From contig JAAFJF010000036.1 of the NCBI GenBank assembly GCA_013298815.1, forward strand, positions 1 through 33,756: 33,756 nucleotides of DNA, in the 5' to 3' direction. This DNA comes from Polaromonas sp. (lineage in GTDB: Bacteria; Pseudomonadota; Gammaproteobacteria; Burkholderiales; Burkholderiaceae_C). Position 1 is the first letter of the stretch, and each line of letters opens with the position of its first letter. Below, piece by piece: positions 15,963-24,515 of the stretch. A program made the position numbers and the translations under genes. Below the pieces are notes generated by a model. It made no database searches and was not told the origin of the DNA. It saw nothing but the letters and a program-made list of their open reading frames with translations.

Positions 15963-17110
15963 CAAGTTTCCATCATGTAGGTGATTGTCATCGTTTGATT
16001 ATGCAAATGACACTCACCCAAAAATTTATCCCCTGCAATTTCACCATTTGAATAGAAACCTGTCACGCTGACGTTTTTTCCTAATATTTCTGCAACAGCT
16101 TCTACTTCTTCATCAACGCGATCGCCCATCACAAGTTTGCGTCCAACACAGCTGATCAAAATTGCGAGCGGTTCTCCAACTAAATTTCCTGTCAAAGTAT
16201 CTTTTGCATGAATGGCTGCTGTTTCTGCGCCAGCGATTAATTTTTCGGTACTCGAATGCATGAGTTTGAGGTAGCCATTTGCATCTATATCTCCGGCCAA
16301 AGTTAAAGACCCCTCCTTTTCGTTAACACCTAGGATGGTTCTAAAAATACCGCTTTTTTCTTGGTCTTTCCCTAACATTTCAAACGGAAATAGCAAAGCA
16401 GCTACGGGCAAATCTTTTGCATAATCGCCGAGGTAGCGTTTGTATATATCCAATGCCCGTTCACCATCCAGCTCAAAAAGCACATTTTCAACTGATTTTG
16501 TAACTTTACGAGCGGGGCCAAAGGGCATCCAACCAGCAAATGAGCCGTAACTCAAATGTATAGCGTCTCCATATAAACCAACAGCTACAACGTGGTCGTC
16601 GGTGGAGCCTGCTGGCCCGACTGTCCAAGTTTGCTTGAAGGCCCCAGCATCAGCAGCTAGTCCGCCGGATATGCTGACATGCTTGGGTAATTCAGATTGC
16701 AGACCCGTTACCAAGCCGCTGCCGTTGATGTTTACACCAACACCGAAAACAATCACCGCGGATAAGTCTTTTGGATTCAAATTTTTAGCTAAACGTACAC
16801 CCGCATCAAAAGAGTCATGCATACCCAGTAATTGTGTAGATGTACCGGCAGCTTTTGTTTTGTCAAATTTGATTGCGCTGATAACGCAGGTGTTGTCGTA
16901 AACACGATCAACGGCAATTTCGCCAGCAGTGGAGCAACCCGCTATTGCTGCATTGGGCGCTAGTTGATGCACAGCTTCAGCAAGTACTTGCGTTTGAAAG
17001 AAGGCTAGCGCACCAAATACAAGTATCAAATCTGGTTGCATCTCTGAAATGACAGCCAATTTGGCATTGATTTCTGCTTCTGACTTTAAAATAATTTGTA
17101 AGGTTTTCAT
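15962..17110 (-). CDS. FIST domain sensor protein (NosP-like)
   Basis: This 382-residue protein has FIST N and C domains. IAGCSTAGEI near residues 57-64 and the C-terminal GFYSNGEIAG plus GECHLHNQTMTI are typical family blocks. It has no signal peptide or membrane span, so it is a soluble sensor. FIST proteins bind small ligands, and the NosP subgroup binds haem and nitric oxide and controls a neighbouring hybrid kinase. The same genetic coupling occurs here: the stop overlaps the kinase start by one base. I chose the ATG at 17110; the frame reaches a TTG at 17143 but neither has a Shine-Dalgarno. Haem binding is not shown by the sequence; an amino-acid-sensing FIST is the alternative. Confidence 0.9.
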   Translation of the reverse strand: MKTLQIILKSEAEINAKLAVISEMQPDLILVFGALAFFQTQVLAEAVHQLAPNAAIAGCSTAGEIAVDRVYDNTCVISAIKFDKTKAAGTSTQLLGMHDSFDAGVRLAKNLNPKDLSAVIVFGVGVNINGSGLVTGLQSELPKHVSISGGLAADAGAFKQTWTVGPAGSTDDHVVAVGLYGDAIHLSYGSFAGWMPFGPARKVTKSVENVLFELDGERALDIYKRYLGDYAKDLPVAALLFPFEMLGKDQEKSGIFRTILGVNEKEGSLTLAGDIDANGYLKLMHSSTEKLIAGAETAAIHAKDTLTGNLVGEPLAILISCVGRKLVMGDRVDEEVEAVAEILGKNVSVTGFYSNGEIAGDKFLGECHLHNQTMTITYMMET

Positions 17111-17194
17111 TTTGATGTATTTGAAAATTTGGGTTCTTTGCAAAAAGAAAACTAAATAATTAACAGCAAATGTAAAAAAGTGATATTTAATGTA

Positions 17195-17941
17195 TTAAGT
17201 TGCGTATTTCATTATGTCGGTTATCGCATCTTGTGCAACGGTATGAGAGCTAGCGTAGAGCTTAGAAAACAACTTTTTTTCACGAACCTCTACGGCATTA
17301 AGAAAATAGTTCACGCTATTCTCTTCCTGCTCCATCGCAGCAAAGGTATCGAAACCAGATTCCAAAAAATGTTGCAAATCCGCCATGCCAGCTAATGAAG
17401 CAGGCTTGCGCATCATCTTAAGGGCTAGCCGTAAGCCAGGTGTTGAGGTCAATTTAACGAGTTCTTTACCTACTGCTAAAGCTCCTGAGAGCTGTAAGTC
17501 TCTATCAGACCGCCTACCAACTTCGCGCCAAACTGCAACGTAGTTTGCAATGAGGTTGTTGTCTTTCGTATGAGAAGAATTGAGCCAGCATTGAGCCATC
17601 GCCATATCCAAATCTTCAGTCAAACTGTGTAGTTGTGCTAGAGATAAAGCGGTTTGCACCACTTGTTTGGGAAACATGCGCTCTAGTGTTCCGGCGATGC
17701 GGGAGAATTGGGCATCGCGCTGGGAGTAGTCTTTTTCGCTGTACAGTTCCTCCAAGAAAAACTGTGCAGCGGGTTGGTATTGTGGGGTATGCAACAAGTC
17801 AAAATATGTACCCGTGAAGCGCTTAGCTTGAAAGGCTTTGATCTCGCTTACCGCTTGCGCTAAGCCGGGCGTGCCTATTGCCAATTGGCGCAGTTGCCCC
17901 ACTTTTTCAACAGCCGTTTGAATCGTTTGCTTGGCGGACAT
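17195..17941 (-). CDS. Conserved protein of unknown function
   Basis: This 248-residue, mostly helical, soluble protein has no signal peptide. The striking segment is FFLEELYSEKDYSQRD followed by RIAGTLERMFP (about residues 60-92), a pattern I associate with an uncharacterised proteobacterial family (possibly the one called DUF8198; I am not certain). It precedes the FIST and kinase genes on the same strand with an 84-base gap, so it may be the first gene of that signalling operon. It is divergent from the kinase-like gene starting near 17961-17985. No catalytic motif is visible. Confidence 0.75.
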   Translation of the reverse strand: MSAKQTIQTAVEKVGQLRQLAIGTPGLAQAVSEIKAFQAKRFTGTYFDLLHTPQYQPAAQFFLEELYSEKDYSQRDAQFSRIAGTLERMFPKQVVQTALSLAQLHSLTEDLDMAMAQCWLNSSHTKDNNLIANYVAVWREVGRRSDRDLQLSGALAVGKELVKLTSTPGLRLALKMMRKPASLAGMADLQHFLESGFDTFAAMEQEENSVNYFLNAVEVREKKLFSKLYASSHTVAQDAITDIMKYAT

Positions 17942-17984
17942 TTTTTGAATGATGGCGTAAATGATAAATATAAAGATAAAGATA

Positions 17985-18638
17985 ATGAATCAGCAGCCTA
18001 TTTTGAACGATCCTATGGGTCGATTGTTGCGATTGACAGAGGCTAATGCCTCTAAACGTATCGTCATTGGTGTCGTCGGGCTACCTGGTTCTGGCAAAAG
18101 CACACTGGCCCATCAGCTGGTCAATGCCGTGAATGGACGGATAAATGCCAAAGCTGCTGTAGCGCTCAGCATGGATGGCTTTCACCTCACAAAAGCGACT
18201 TTGGCTCAGTTTGCGGATCCTGCTGCAGCCTTAGCTCGCCGCGGTTCGCCTTGGACGTTTGATCCTGCCGATTTGGCGGATAAATTAAAGCAATTACGTC
18301 AAAATCCTGATGAATCAATCACTTGGCCAGATTTTCAACATGGCGTGGGTGACCCTGTGGCAGATGCGATCACCGTCAGTCCAGCTACAAAACTCATCAT
18401 CGTGGAAGGTTTGTACCTGCTGCACCGCGAACATGGCTGGAATTTAAAGGGGCTGCTCGACGAGTGTTGGTATTTGGACACCCCTATGGATGTAGCGATG
18501 GAGCGGCTGGTCAAACGCCACATGGCTTCGTGGGATTTCAGCCGAGAGCGGGCGCTGGACAGGCTAGCAATCAACGACCGTTTGAACGCAGATATCGTGT
18601 TGCAAAGTCGAGAGCGGGCAGATTATTTGGTCGCATAA
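17985..18638 (+). CDS. Nucleoside/nucleotide kinase family P-loop protein
   Basis: This 217-residue protein belongs to the uridine kinase/phosphoribulokinase-like group. Walker A is GLPGSGKST (about residues 32-40), followed by LSMDGFHL, the substrate-binding Asp-containing strand of these kinases. WPDFQHGVGDPV and the strand LIIVEGLYLL come next. The late RLNADIVLQSRERAD region is typical of the family. It probably phosphorylates a small sugar- or nucleoside-like metabolite; the exact substrate cannot be told. The frame begins at an ATG at 17961, but family similarity and spacing from the divergent gene favour 17985; neither start has a strong ribosome site. It converges on the cdsA-like gene with an 11-base gap. 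Confidence 0.85.
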   Translation: MNQQPILNDPMGRLLRLTEANASKRIVIGVVGLPGSGKSTLAHQLVNAVNGRINAKAAVALSMDGFHLTKATLAQFADPAAALARRGSPWTFDPADLADKLKQLRQNPDESITWPDFQHGVGDPVADAITVSPATKLIIVEGLYLLHREHGWNLKGLLDECWYLDTPMDVAMERLVKRHMASWDFSRERALDRLAINDRLNADIVLQSRERADYLVA

Positions 18639-18649
18639 GTCCTAAAAAT

Positions 18650-19669
18650 TTATTTGTAGAGCTGAAAATACCACTGCACAAAGTGGAAAAACACGGGCGC
18701 TGCAAAACACAGCGCATCAACCCGGTCTAGCAATCCCCCCGCGCCCGTCACCCCAGCCCTCATGTTGCCGCGCTCGCTGCGCCAAATGGGAATGCCACGG
18801 TCACGCTTGAGCGCCTTCATCACCAAATGCCCCAGCGCACCTGCGACGCACGCCACAAGCGCCATCACAAACGCTTGCCCAGGCACAAACGGCGTGATGC
18901 CCGCCAACGCAGCCCCCAGCGCACTGCCCACGGCAATGCCGATGAAAGCACTTAGCCAATTGAAACTTTGACTGATATTAGGGACAAACGGCGTGCGTCG
19001 CCAAATGCGCGACACCAGGTGCTGCACCAACTGGCTAACCTGCACCACGATGACGAGAAAAAACACCAAAAACGAGTTTTTGTTGTCGTAATTCGAAAAG
19101 TTCAGCAACAACAGTGCGGGTACGTGGCTCAACCCATAAATGCACACCATGATGCCCCATTGCAGCTTGGCGTTGCGCTCCAAAAACCGATCAGCATCGT
19201 TTGCCAATGCGCTCACCACAGGAATCAACAAAAAAATGTAAACGGGGATAAACACGGTGAACAACTCAAACCGCGCTGTCGCCACCAGCCAGTATTGCAG
19301 TGGCAAAACCACGAAAAAAGCCAAAATCAAACTGCGGTGGTCGCCACGCTTGGTGGGGGACAGCGTTAAAAACTCGCGCAAGCAAAAGAACGACACAAAG
19401 CCAAACAACACAATCGCCACGCTTGCCCCTGAAATCCAACCCAGCCAAAACACCAGCGCCATCATCCAACTGGTGCTGAGTACACCTTCAAAATTGCGCA
19501 AATCGTGATGACGTCGCATGGCCTTTGCCTCATCATCGTAACTGCGCAACGACAGCAAAAATGCCCCAATACTCGCAAGAAGTAAAACGCCAAACAAGAT
19601 AACAAACAACGCTCCAACCTGCTGATTCGTCGTCAGGTTTTTGAGGGATTGGTAAGTGCCGAAGTTCAT
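18650..19669 (-). CDS. Phosphatidate cytidylyltransferase (CdsA/YnbB-like)
   Basis: This 339-residue polytopic membrane protein has about eight hydrophobic helices. The C-terminal signature is LGHLVMKALKRDRGIPIW then VTGAGGLLDRVDALCFAAP, with the paired Asp of the CDP-diacylglycerol synthase active site (K-R-D and D-R-x-D). It converts phosphatidate and CTP to CDP-diacylglycerol. The YnbB-like subgroup is usually encoded beside an acyltransferase, as here, so the two genes form successive steps of phospholipid synthesis. The frame extends to 19720 within the acyltransferase gene. I choose the ATG at 19669, 13 bases after that gene's stop. A second housekeeping cdsA probably exists elsewhere in the genome. 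Confidence 0.88.
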   Translation of the reverse strand: MNFGTYQSLKNLTTNQQVGALFVILFGVLLLASIGAFLLSLRSYDDEAKAMRRHHDLRNFEGVLSTSWMMALVFWLGWISGASVAIVLFGFVSFFCLREFLTLSPTKRGDHRSLILAFFVVLPLQYWLVATARFELFTVFIPVYIFLLIPVVSALANDADRFLERNAKLQWGIMVCIYGLSHVPALLLLNFSNYDNKNSFLVFFLVIVVQVSQLVQHLVSRIWRRTPFVPNISQSFNWLSAFIGIAVGSALGAALAGITPFVPGQAFVMALVACVAGALGHLVMKALKRDRGIPIWRSERGNMRAGVTGAGGLLDRVDALCFAAPVFFHFVQWYFQLYK

Positions 19670-19682
19670 GACATGCCCACTT

Positions 19683-20321
19683 TTATACATCCCGCAAATG
19701 CATGACCGCCAAACGTGCACGGTCTAAAAAAGCGCGGCGGTCTTCATCTGGCTCAATCTGCATGGGTGCACCGAAAGTGACGGAGCACAGCACGGGTACA
19801 GGCACGTATTCGCCTTTGGGCATGACGCGCTGGATGTTATTGATCCACGCGGGAATCAGAACCACATTGGGAAACTTCTGCGCCAAGTTGTACAAGCCAG
19901 ATTTGAAAGGCAACGGCTCTTCCGCCTGGCCGCGCATGCCTTCGGGGAAGATGATGATGGAATCGCCGCTAGCTAGTGCGTTGATCAAGGGCTGTAGCGG
20001 GTCTTCGGCTTCGCTGCGGTCGCGTACAACATAGACCACGTTGAACACAGCAGTAGTAATCCACTTGCGAAACGGCGTTTTGGTCCAGTAATCTTTGGCA
20101 GCTGCGGCTCGTGTCACGCTGCGCAGTTCTTCGGGCAAAGCCGCCCAAATCATCACCAAATCGGCATTGCTTTGGTGGTTGGCAAAGTAAATGCGTTGCT
20201 CAGCCTTAGGCGGGCAGCCGTACCAGCGGGCTTGTGAGCCGGTCAAAAGTCGGATTAATCCCAGCAGCAAATAACTCATCAGTTTGGCGCGCATGGTTGC
20301 ATGATACCCATGTCTGCACAT
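19683..20321 (-). CDS. 1-acyl-sn-glycerol-3-phosphate acyltransferase (PlsC-like)
   Basis: This 212-residue lysophospholipid acyltransferase has an N-terminal hydrophobic segment (LMSYLLLGLIRLL). Acyltransferase block I is NHQSNADLVMI (NHx4D), block III is FPEGMRG, and a Pro-containing block IV follows (VVLIPAWI). It acylates lysophosphatidate, or a related lysolipid, to phosphatidate at the inner membrane, feeding the CdsA-like enzyme downstream. The annotated start at 20321 gives MCRHGYHAT before the core. The ATG at 20294 (MRAKLMSYLLL) is an equally plausible start, and neither has a Shine-Dalgarno. Confidence 0.9.
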   Translation of the reverse strand: MCRHGYHATMRAKLMSYLLLGLIRLLTGSQARWYGCPPKAEQRIYFANHQSNADLVMIWAALPEELRSVTRAAAAKDYWTKTPFRKWITTAVFNVVYVVRDRSEAEDPLQPLINALASGDSIIIFPEGMRGQAEEPLPFKSGLYNLAQKFPNVVLIPAWINNIQRVMPKGEYVPVPVLCSVTFGAPMQIEPDEDRRAFLDRARLAVMHLRDV

Positions 20322-20374
20322 CGTGATGAGTTAATTGATTTTTCGAGCGACTATTCGAGCTCCTATTTAAGCAA

Positions 20375-21340
20375 CTAATTTTTTTGCATACCTGTGACTA
20401 ATTGATTGATGTTGTGACGCATCATATTTAGGTAAGTTGAGCCTGGTTTATCAGCGCTTGACAGAGCATCTGCATACAAAGCTTCGCCAACGGTCACGCC
20501 AGCATCTTTTGACAATTGCGTGATTAGTTTCGGGTTGCTCATGTTTTCGACAAACACCGCTTTGATTTTTTCTGAGTTAATTTGACGTATAAGTTTGGCC
20601 ACTTGTTTTGCACTGGGTTCAGTGTCTGTTGAAATACCTTGTGGCGCTAAAAAAGTTATTTGGTAATGCGAAGAAAAATAGCCAAAAGCATCGTGTGAAG
20701 TGATGACTTTTCGTTTGCTTTTAGGGATGGCCTCGAACTGTACTTTTGCCCACGCATCTAGTTTTTCTAGCTCAGATACGTATGTTTCGCTATTGGCTTT
20801 GTAGATGCTTGCGCCAGCTGGATCTAGCTTGGTTAGTGTGGCTGCAATATTTTTCACGTAAATCATCACGTTATTCGGATTTTGCCATGCGTGTGGATCT
20901 AGCTCTGGTTTAGCGCCTATTTTCTCAGATGGCATGAGCAAGCTTTTTACACCTTGGGATGCAATCAAACTTTCACCTTTATAAGCTGATGATTTGATGA
21001 GCTTTTGCGCCCAAGGTTCAAAACCTAAACCATTGATGACCAAGAGTTTGGTTTGAAGTAAATTTTTGACATCTTTCGGTTTAGGCTCAAAAACATGAGC
21101 ATCTTGGCCAGGCCCTACGAGAGTCGTGATATTGACACGTTCGCCTCCTACAACTTGTACCAAATCGCCCAAGATGCTGAAGCTCGTCATAACCGCTAAC
21201 TTGTCTGCACCATAGCTCAAGGAAGCTGGACTCAAAATTGCGTAGATAGATAAAACCAAGAATAGCTGTTTGAGTTGTTTGGTAAGTTGCAATGGAAGTT
21301 GTAGTGAAAGTTGTTTAAATCCAAATAAGATGTTTTTCAT
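20375..21340 (-). CDS. znuA: Zinc/manganese ABC transporter substrate-binding protein
   Basis: This 321-residue periplasmic protein has a signal sequence (about residues 16-42, ending SLSYGA). The cluster A-I metal-binding residues are His in DAHVFEPKP, His in DPHAWQNP, His in TSHDAFGYF and an acidic residue near GEALYADALS. It captures Zn(II) or Mn(II) for the permease. The His-rich acidic loop usual in enterobacterial ZnuA is absent. Zinc is favoured by the divergent zur gene and shared control region. The ATG at 21340 is well supported by AGGAG five bases upstream; longer readings to 21466 run into the permease gene. Last gene of the znuCBA run. Confidence 0.88.
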   Translation of the reverse strand: MKNILFGFKQLSLQLPLQLTKQLKQLFLVLSIYAILSPASLSYGADKLAVMTSFSILGDLVQVVGGERVNITTLVGPGQDAHVFEPKPKDVKNLLQTKLLVINGLGFEPWAQKLIKSSAYKGESLIASQGVKSLLMPSEKIGAKPELDPHAWQNPNNVMIYVKNIAATLTKLDPAGASIYKANSETYVSELEKLDAWAKVQFEAIPKSKRKVITSHDAFGYFSSHYQITFLAPQGISTDTEPSAKQVAKLIRQINSEKIKAVFVENMSNPKLITQLSKDAGVTVGEALYADALSSADKPGSTYLNMMRHNINQLVTGMQKN

Positions 21341-21383
21341 AGGGCTCCTGATGTTGAGGTTGAGGTTGGGTTGTTTATAAGTT

Positions 21384-22292
21384 TTAGGCGATGCGGTGAC
21401 GTGTCTGGGTGTAACGCGTGAGCCATCCACCAGGTGACATGAGCAGCGAGCCAGCGTACAAAGCACCTGCGCTGGCGATGATGGTGGGACCTGAGGGGGT
21501 GTCTAAGTGGTACGACAGTAATAAGCCTGCGTAGCCAGATAGCACCGCTTGGAAGCTGGCATTTAGCAGTTGGCTAGGCAGCGTGTTGTGCCATAAGCGG
21601 GCTGAGACGGCAGGTAGCATCATCAAACCCACTGCCATCAGCGTGCCCAGCGTTTGAAAGCCAGCGACAAGGTTCATCACTACCAGCATCAAAAACGTCT
21701 GCTGCCAAAGCCAAACACGTTTGCCTGATGCGCTGATAAACACAGGATCAAAGTTTTCCAAAACCAAGCCACGGTACATAGCAGCCAGCACCAATAAACT
21801 AATCGTTGTCACCCCGGCAATGAGGTACAAGCCAGCCGTATCGACCCCTAATGCACTGCCAAACAAAATGTGCAGCAAATCAAGCTGCGTGCCTTGCTTT
21901 GATACAATCGTCACGCCCAAAGCCAATGCTAAAAGGTACATGGCTGATAGGCTTGCATCTTCTTTGATAGCGGTAGATCGGCTAATGATGCCGGCTAGTG
22001 CTGCAACAGCTATACCCGCAAGCATACCACCCACAGCCATAGCCGTCATAGACAAGCCAAACAACATATAACCAATAGCAACGCCTGGAAGCACCGCATG
22101 GCTGAGTGCATCTCCCAAAAGGCTCATACGCCGAATCGTCAAGAAGACGCCAAGCGGTGCGGCGCTCAAGGAGATTGCCAGTGTTGACACCAGCGCCCTA
22201 CGCATAAAGGCGAATTCAGCGAATGGCGCTATCAGTGCAAGCTGTATTGCATCAACGATGGCCACAGTGATGATGTAAACCCCATCTATCAT
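21384..22292 (-). CDS. znuB: Zinc ABC transporter permease
   Basis: This 302-residue polytopic permease has about eight to nine hydrophobic helices and belongs to the ABC-3 (ZnuB/MntB) family. MSLLGDALSHAVLPGVAIGY is the conserved coupling/family motif, and LGTLMAVGLMMLPAVSARL is another typical stretch. It carries the metal across the inner membrane with the ZnuC ATPase, whose gene overlaps its start by four bases. The znuA ATG follows its stop by 43 bases. Confidence 0.92.
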   Translation of the reverse strand: MIDGVYIITVAIVDAIQLALIAPFAEFAFMRRALVSTLAISLSAAPLGVFLTIRRMSLLGDALSHAVLPGVAIGYMLFGLSMTAMAVGGMLAGIAVAALAGIISRSTAIKEDASLSAMYLLALALGVTIVSKQGTQLDLLHILFGSALGVDTAGLYLIAGVTTISLLVLAAMYRGLVLENFDPVFISASGKRVWLWQQTFLMLVVMNLVAGFQTLGTLMAVGLMMLPAVSARLWHNTLPSQLLNASFQAVLSGYAGLLLSYHLDTPSGPTIIASAGALYAGSLLMSPGGWLTRYTQTRHRIA

Positions 22293-23047
22293 GCCGCCAC
22301 CGCTGTATCAATACTGCACATCTCAGCTTGCTCTTCCCAAGCTTCAGCCATAGATAGCGCTTTGGCTAGATGCTCAGCGGTGAGTACATCAGCCGTACGC
22401 CCCCAAGCCACTACCTCACGCGCTAGCAACAGCGTATCTGGGAAGTGGGCACGTACCTGTGCGTCGTCGTGCAAAACAGCGATGACTGTGCGTTTTTGTT
22501 GATGCCATTTTTTGATAATTTGCAGCAGCGTGGCGCATGTTTTGCTGTCAACCGCGTTGAAAGGTTCGTCCAACAAAATCAGCTGTGCGTCCTGCACAAA
22601 CATTCGCGCAAACATGACGCGCTGAAATTGGCCGCTAGACAGACTGCCAATCGGGCGTTGTTCAAAGCCCTCTAACCCGACTGTTTTGATCGCCAACTGC
22701 ACCTGTGACCGATGAGATTCATTCAAACCGCAAAACGCGCCATATTTGTGCCAAAACCCTTGCAATACACAATCACGTACGCTGATGGGGTAGCTGCGAT
22801 CCACTTCAACGAGTTGGGGCAGGTAGGCGATTTGTGTGGGCGGGGTCGATACGCTGATTGTTCCGCCCGATGTTGGTTCTAAGCCCATGATGCTTTTGAA
22901 GAGCGTACTTTTTCCAGAGCCATTCGGCCCTATCACTGCCGTCAGCGAACCCGCAGCAAAATGCCCGCTGATATGGTGTAAAGCTGGGTGCTGGCGATAG
23001 CTTACTGTGAGGTTTTCAAGCGCAATCAAATCAGGACCTCGGTGCAT
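22289..23047 (-). CDS. znuC: Zinc ABC transporter ATPase
   Basis: This ABC ATPase has Walker A GPNGSGKST, Q-loop YLPQ, signature LSSGQFQRV, Walker B LILLDEPFNAVD and H-loop VLHDD. Homology starts at LIALENLTVSYRQHPALHHI, so I take the ATG at 23047 (252 aa). The frame is open to 23218 and other ATGs lie at 23068 and 23185, but the extra N-terminal 46-57 residues look unlike an ABC domain, and no candidate has a Shine-Dalgarno. If 23047 is right, the 5' leader from the promoter near 23207 is about 150 bases. It overlaps znuB by four bases and is divergent from zur. Confidence 0.88.
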   Translation of the reverse strand: MHRGPDLIALENLTVSYRQHPALHHISGHFAAGSLTAVIGPNGSGKSTLFKSIMGLEPTSGGTISVSTPPTQIAYLPQLVEVDRSYPISVRDCVLQGFWHKYGAFCGLNESHRSQVQLAIKTVGLEGFEQRPIGSLSSGQFQRVMFARMFVQDAQLILLDEPFNAVDSKTCATLLQIIKKWHQQKRTVIAVLHDDAQVRAHFPDTLLLAREVVAWGRTADVLTAEHLAKALSMAEAWEEQAEMCSIDTAVAA

Positions 23048-23184
23048 GCCCAAACGACAGCCAGCCATAGCGATACGAGCACTGGTAAAACAAGTAAGAC
23101 GCGCAACCAAGCGGGCCAAGCTAGAAAGGTACGTGATTTGTAAAAATAGGTTTGTATGGGTTTGGAGGTCATTGAATTGAGTCA

Positions 23185-23203
23185 TAATGCAACTGAATTG
23201 CGG
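23185..23203. promoter_or_regulatory. Putative Zur box 1
   Basis: GCAACTGAATTGC at 23189-23201, preceded by TAAT, is a one-mismatch palindrome. It is related to box 2, whose centre lies 26 bases away. It lies at the expected start of the znu transcript. Assignment to Zur is inference from its position between znuC and zur. Confidence 0.6.
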
Positions 23204-23206
23204 TAA

Positions 23207-23212
23207 ATTATA
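23207..23212 (-). promoter_or_regulatory. Consensus -10 element for znuCBA
   Basis: TATAAT reads on the minus strand exactly between the two palindromes. A recognisable but weak -35 (CTGATT-like) lies about 18-19 bases upstream across box 2. Occupation of either palindrome would block RNA polymerase. Confidence 0.55.
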
Positions 23213-23231
23213 ATGCAACTAAGTTGCGTTT
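23211..23231. promoter_or_regulatory. Putative Zur box 2
   Basis: GCAACTAAGTTGC at 23215-23227 is a perfect palindrome with one central base, flanked by TAAT and GTTTA. It covers the -10/-35 spacer of the znu promoter and lies about 40 bases upstream of the zur ATG, so it could control both directions. Confidence 0.65.
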
Positions 23232-23268
23232 AATCAGTTTTCGCACGTTTTTAATCTAAAATAAGTCC

Positions 23269-23796
23269 ATGCACACCGAAAAAATTAGCAAAACCTCTGC
23301 GAACGATCCCATAGATGCCTTGCTGGCTGCCCACGGTTTGCGACGAACCAGTGCCTCACGTTTGGTTTTGGGCTGGCTATTGGCGCACCCTGAAACCAGC
23401 TATACGCATGCCCAGTTGCTGGATGCTTTGCAAAACGACAGCACGGTTGCTCTAGATCGCGTCACGCTGTATCGGCTGATTGACCGCCTCACGCAAGTGG
23501 GTTTGTTGCTTTGCAGGGTTGACGCTAGCCGTGTACGCCGCTACCAAGCCATGCCGGCCAGTGTTCATGCGATTCCGCATTTTGAGTGCCAAAGCTGCCA
23601 CCGTGACCAGCCTTTGAGCGGAGCCTTGCTTGCCAATGCGGACGATATTGAAGTCGCCACTCAAACAGCGCTTAAAGCGCTAAAAGCCTTGGGGTACCAA
23701 GGTTTGAGCATGGATTTTGCAGTGCGCGGTGTATGTGCAGATTGTTCAACATCACCTTCTTCACCTTCTTTGACAACGCAGATGGCCGCCGTATGA
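23269..23796 (+). CDS. zur: Fur-family zinc uptake regulator Zur
   Basis: This 175-residue Fur-superfamily repressor has a winged helix (about 15-90, with HGLRRTSASRLVLGWLL and VTLYRLIDRLTQVGLL as recognition region). A metal-binding dimerisation half follows, with CQSC (107-110) and CADC (156-159) for structural zinc and HF/H residues before the first pair. When zinc is ample it should repress znuCBA and its own operon; the neighbourhood supports Zur over Fur. It overlaps the next ABC ATPase gene by four bases (ATGA), so it is the first gene of that plus-strand operon and autoregulation would control all of it. Confidence 0.9.
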   Translation: MHTEKISKTSANDPIDALLAAHGLRRTSASRLVLGWLLAHPETSYTHAQLLDALQNDSTVALDRVTLYRLIDRLTQVGLLLCRVDASRVRRYQAMPASVHAIPHFECQSCHRDQPLSGALLANADDIEVATQTALKALKALGYQGLSMDFAVRGVCADCSTSPSSPSLTTQMAAV

Positions 23797-24503
23797 TTTT
23801 GACCCATCAACTTGCCTACGCTTATCCCAAAGGCGCACAGCTAGCCTTTCAAGATGTGCAACTTGAGCAAGGCGATATATTGGTGCTGCGCGGCAACTCT
23901 GGCTCTGGCAAATCAACTTGGCTGGCGCTTTTGGCAGGCTTACTGACACCGCAACAGGGCGAGCTAACCGTGGCAGGGCAGCGCTTGAACGCTTTGTCCA
24001 ACACCGCACGAGACGCTTGGCGAGCAAATAATTTGGGGTTTTTGCCGCAAAAACTGCATTTGAGCGAGGCTTTGACAGTGGCTGAGAACCTGCAATTGGC
24101 GTATTTTGCTGCAGGTTTACCACTCAATGCAGCTGCAAATGTGCATATTGAATCAACTTTGGCTGCGCTGGGCGTGGCAGATTTTGCGCGGCGTAAACCG
24201 TCCACCTTGTCTGGTGGTCAGGCGCAACGGGTGGCTTTGGCGCGGGCGGTGCTGCTGTCGCCCAAGATAATTTTGGCGGACGAACCCACTGCGAGCTTAG
24301 ACGACGATGCCGCAAGTGCTGCTTTGGCGTTGCTGCAAGCCAGTGCAGAACGTTGTAATTCGAGTTGTCAAGCGACCTTGGTGATTGCAACGCACGATTT
24401 TCGGGTTGCAGCGACGCTAAAAACAGCCAAAACGCTTGAATTTAGCAAAAATAATGCTCAAATTGGCACTCAGCCGGCGTATTTACTGCCTAAGCAGCTA
24501 TGA
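23793..24503 (+). CDS. LolD/MacB-like ABC ATPase of the zinc island
   Basis: This 236-residue ABC ATPase has Walker A GNSGSGKST, Q-loop FLPQKLHL, signature LSGGQAQR, Walker B IILADEPTASLD and H-loop ATHDF. The true start is the ATG at 23793 inside the zur stop (ATGA); upstream codons to 23733 belong to zur. The C-terminal residues [10 protein letters not shown] and the stop codon are encoded by a copy of the dispersed repeat, so the tail is probably not ancestral. With the following permease it forms a MacB/LolCDE-like transporter. Clusters of this content (zur-linked MacB-like pair plus DUF3299) resemble the zinc-limitation operon PA4063-PA4066 of Pseudomonas aeruginosa. Confidence 0.9.
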   Translation: MILTHQLAYAYPKGAQLAFQDVQLEQGDILVLRGNSGSGKSTWLALLAGLLTPQQGELTVAGQRLNALSNTARDAWRANNLGFLPQKLHLSEALTVAENLQLAYFAAGLPLNAAANVHIESTLAALGVADFARRKPSTLSGGQAQRVALARAVLLSPKIILADEPTASLDDDAASAALALLQASAERCNSSCQATLVIATHDFRVAATLKTAKTLEFSKNNAQIGTQPAYLLPKQL

Positions 24504-24515
24504 ATATAATAGCAT
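24466..24515 (+). repeat. Dispersed hairpin repeat, copy 5 (spans a gene junction)
   Basis: CAGCCGGCGTATTTACTGCC, then TAAGCAGCTATGA and ATATAATAGC, covers the last codons and TGA of the ATPase and the ATG and first codons (MNIIA) of the permease. GCTAT/ATAGC can form a stem around the start codon. Confidence 0.85.
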
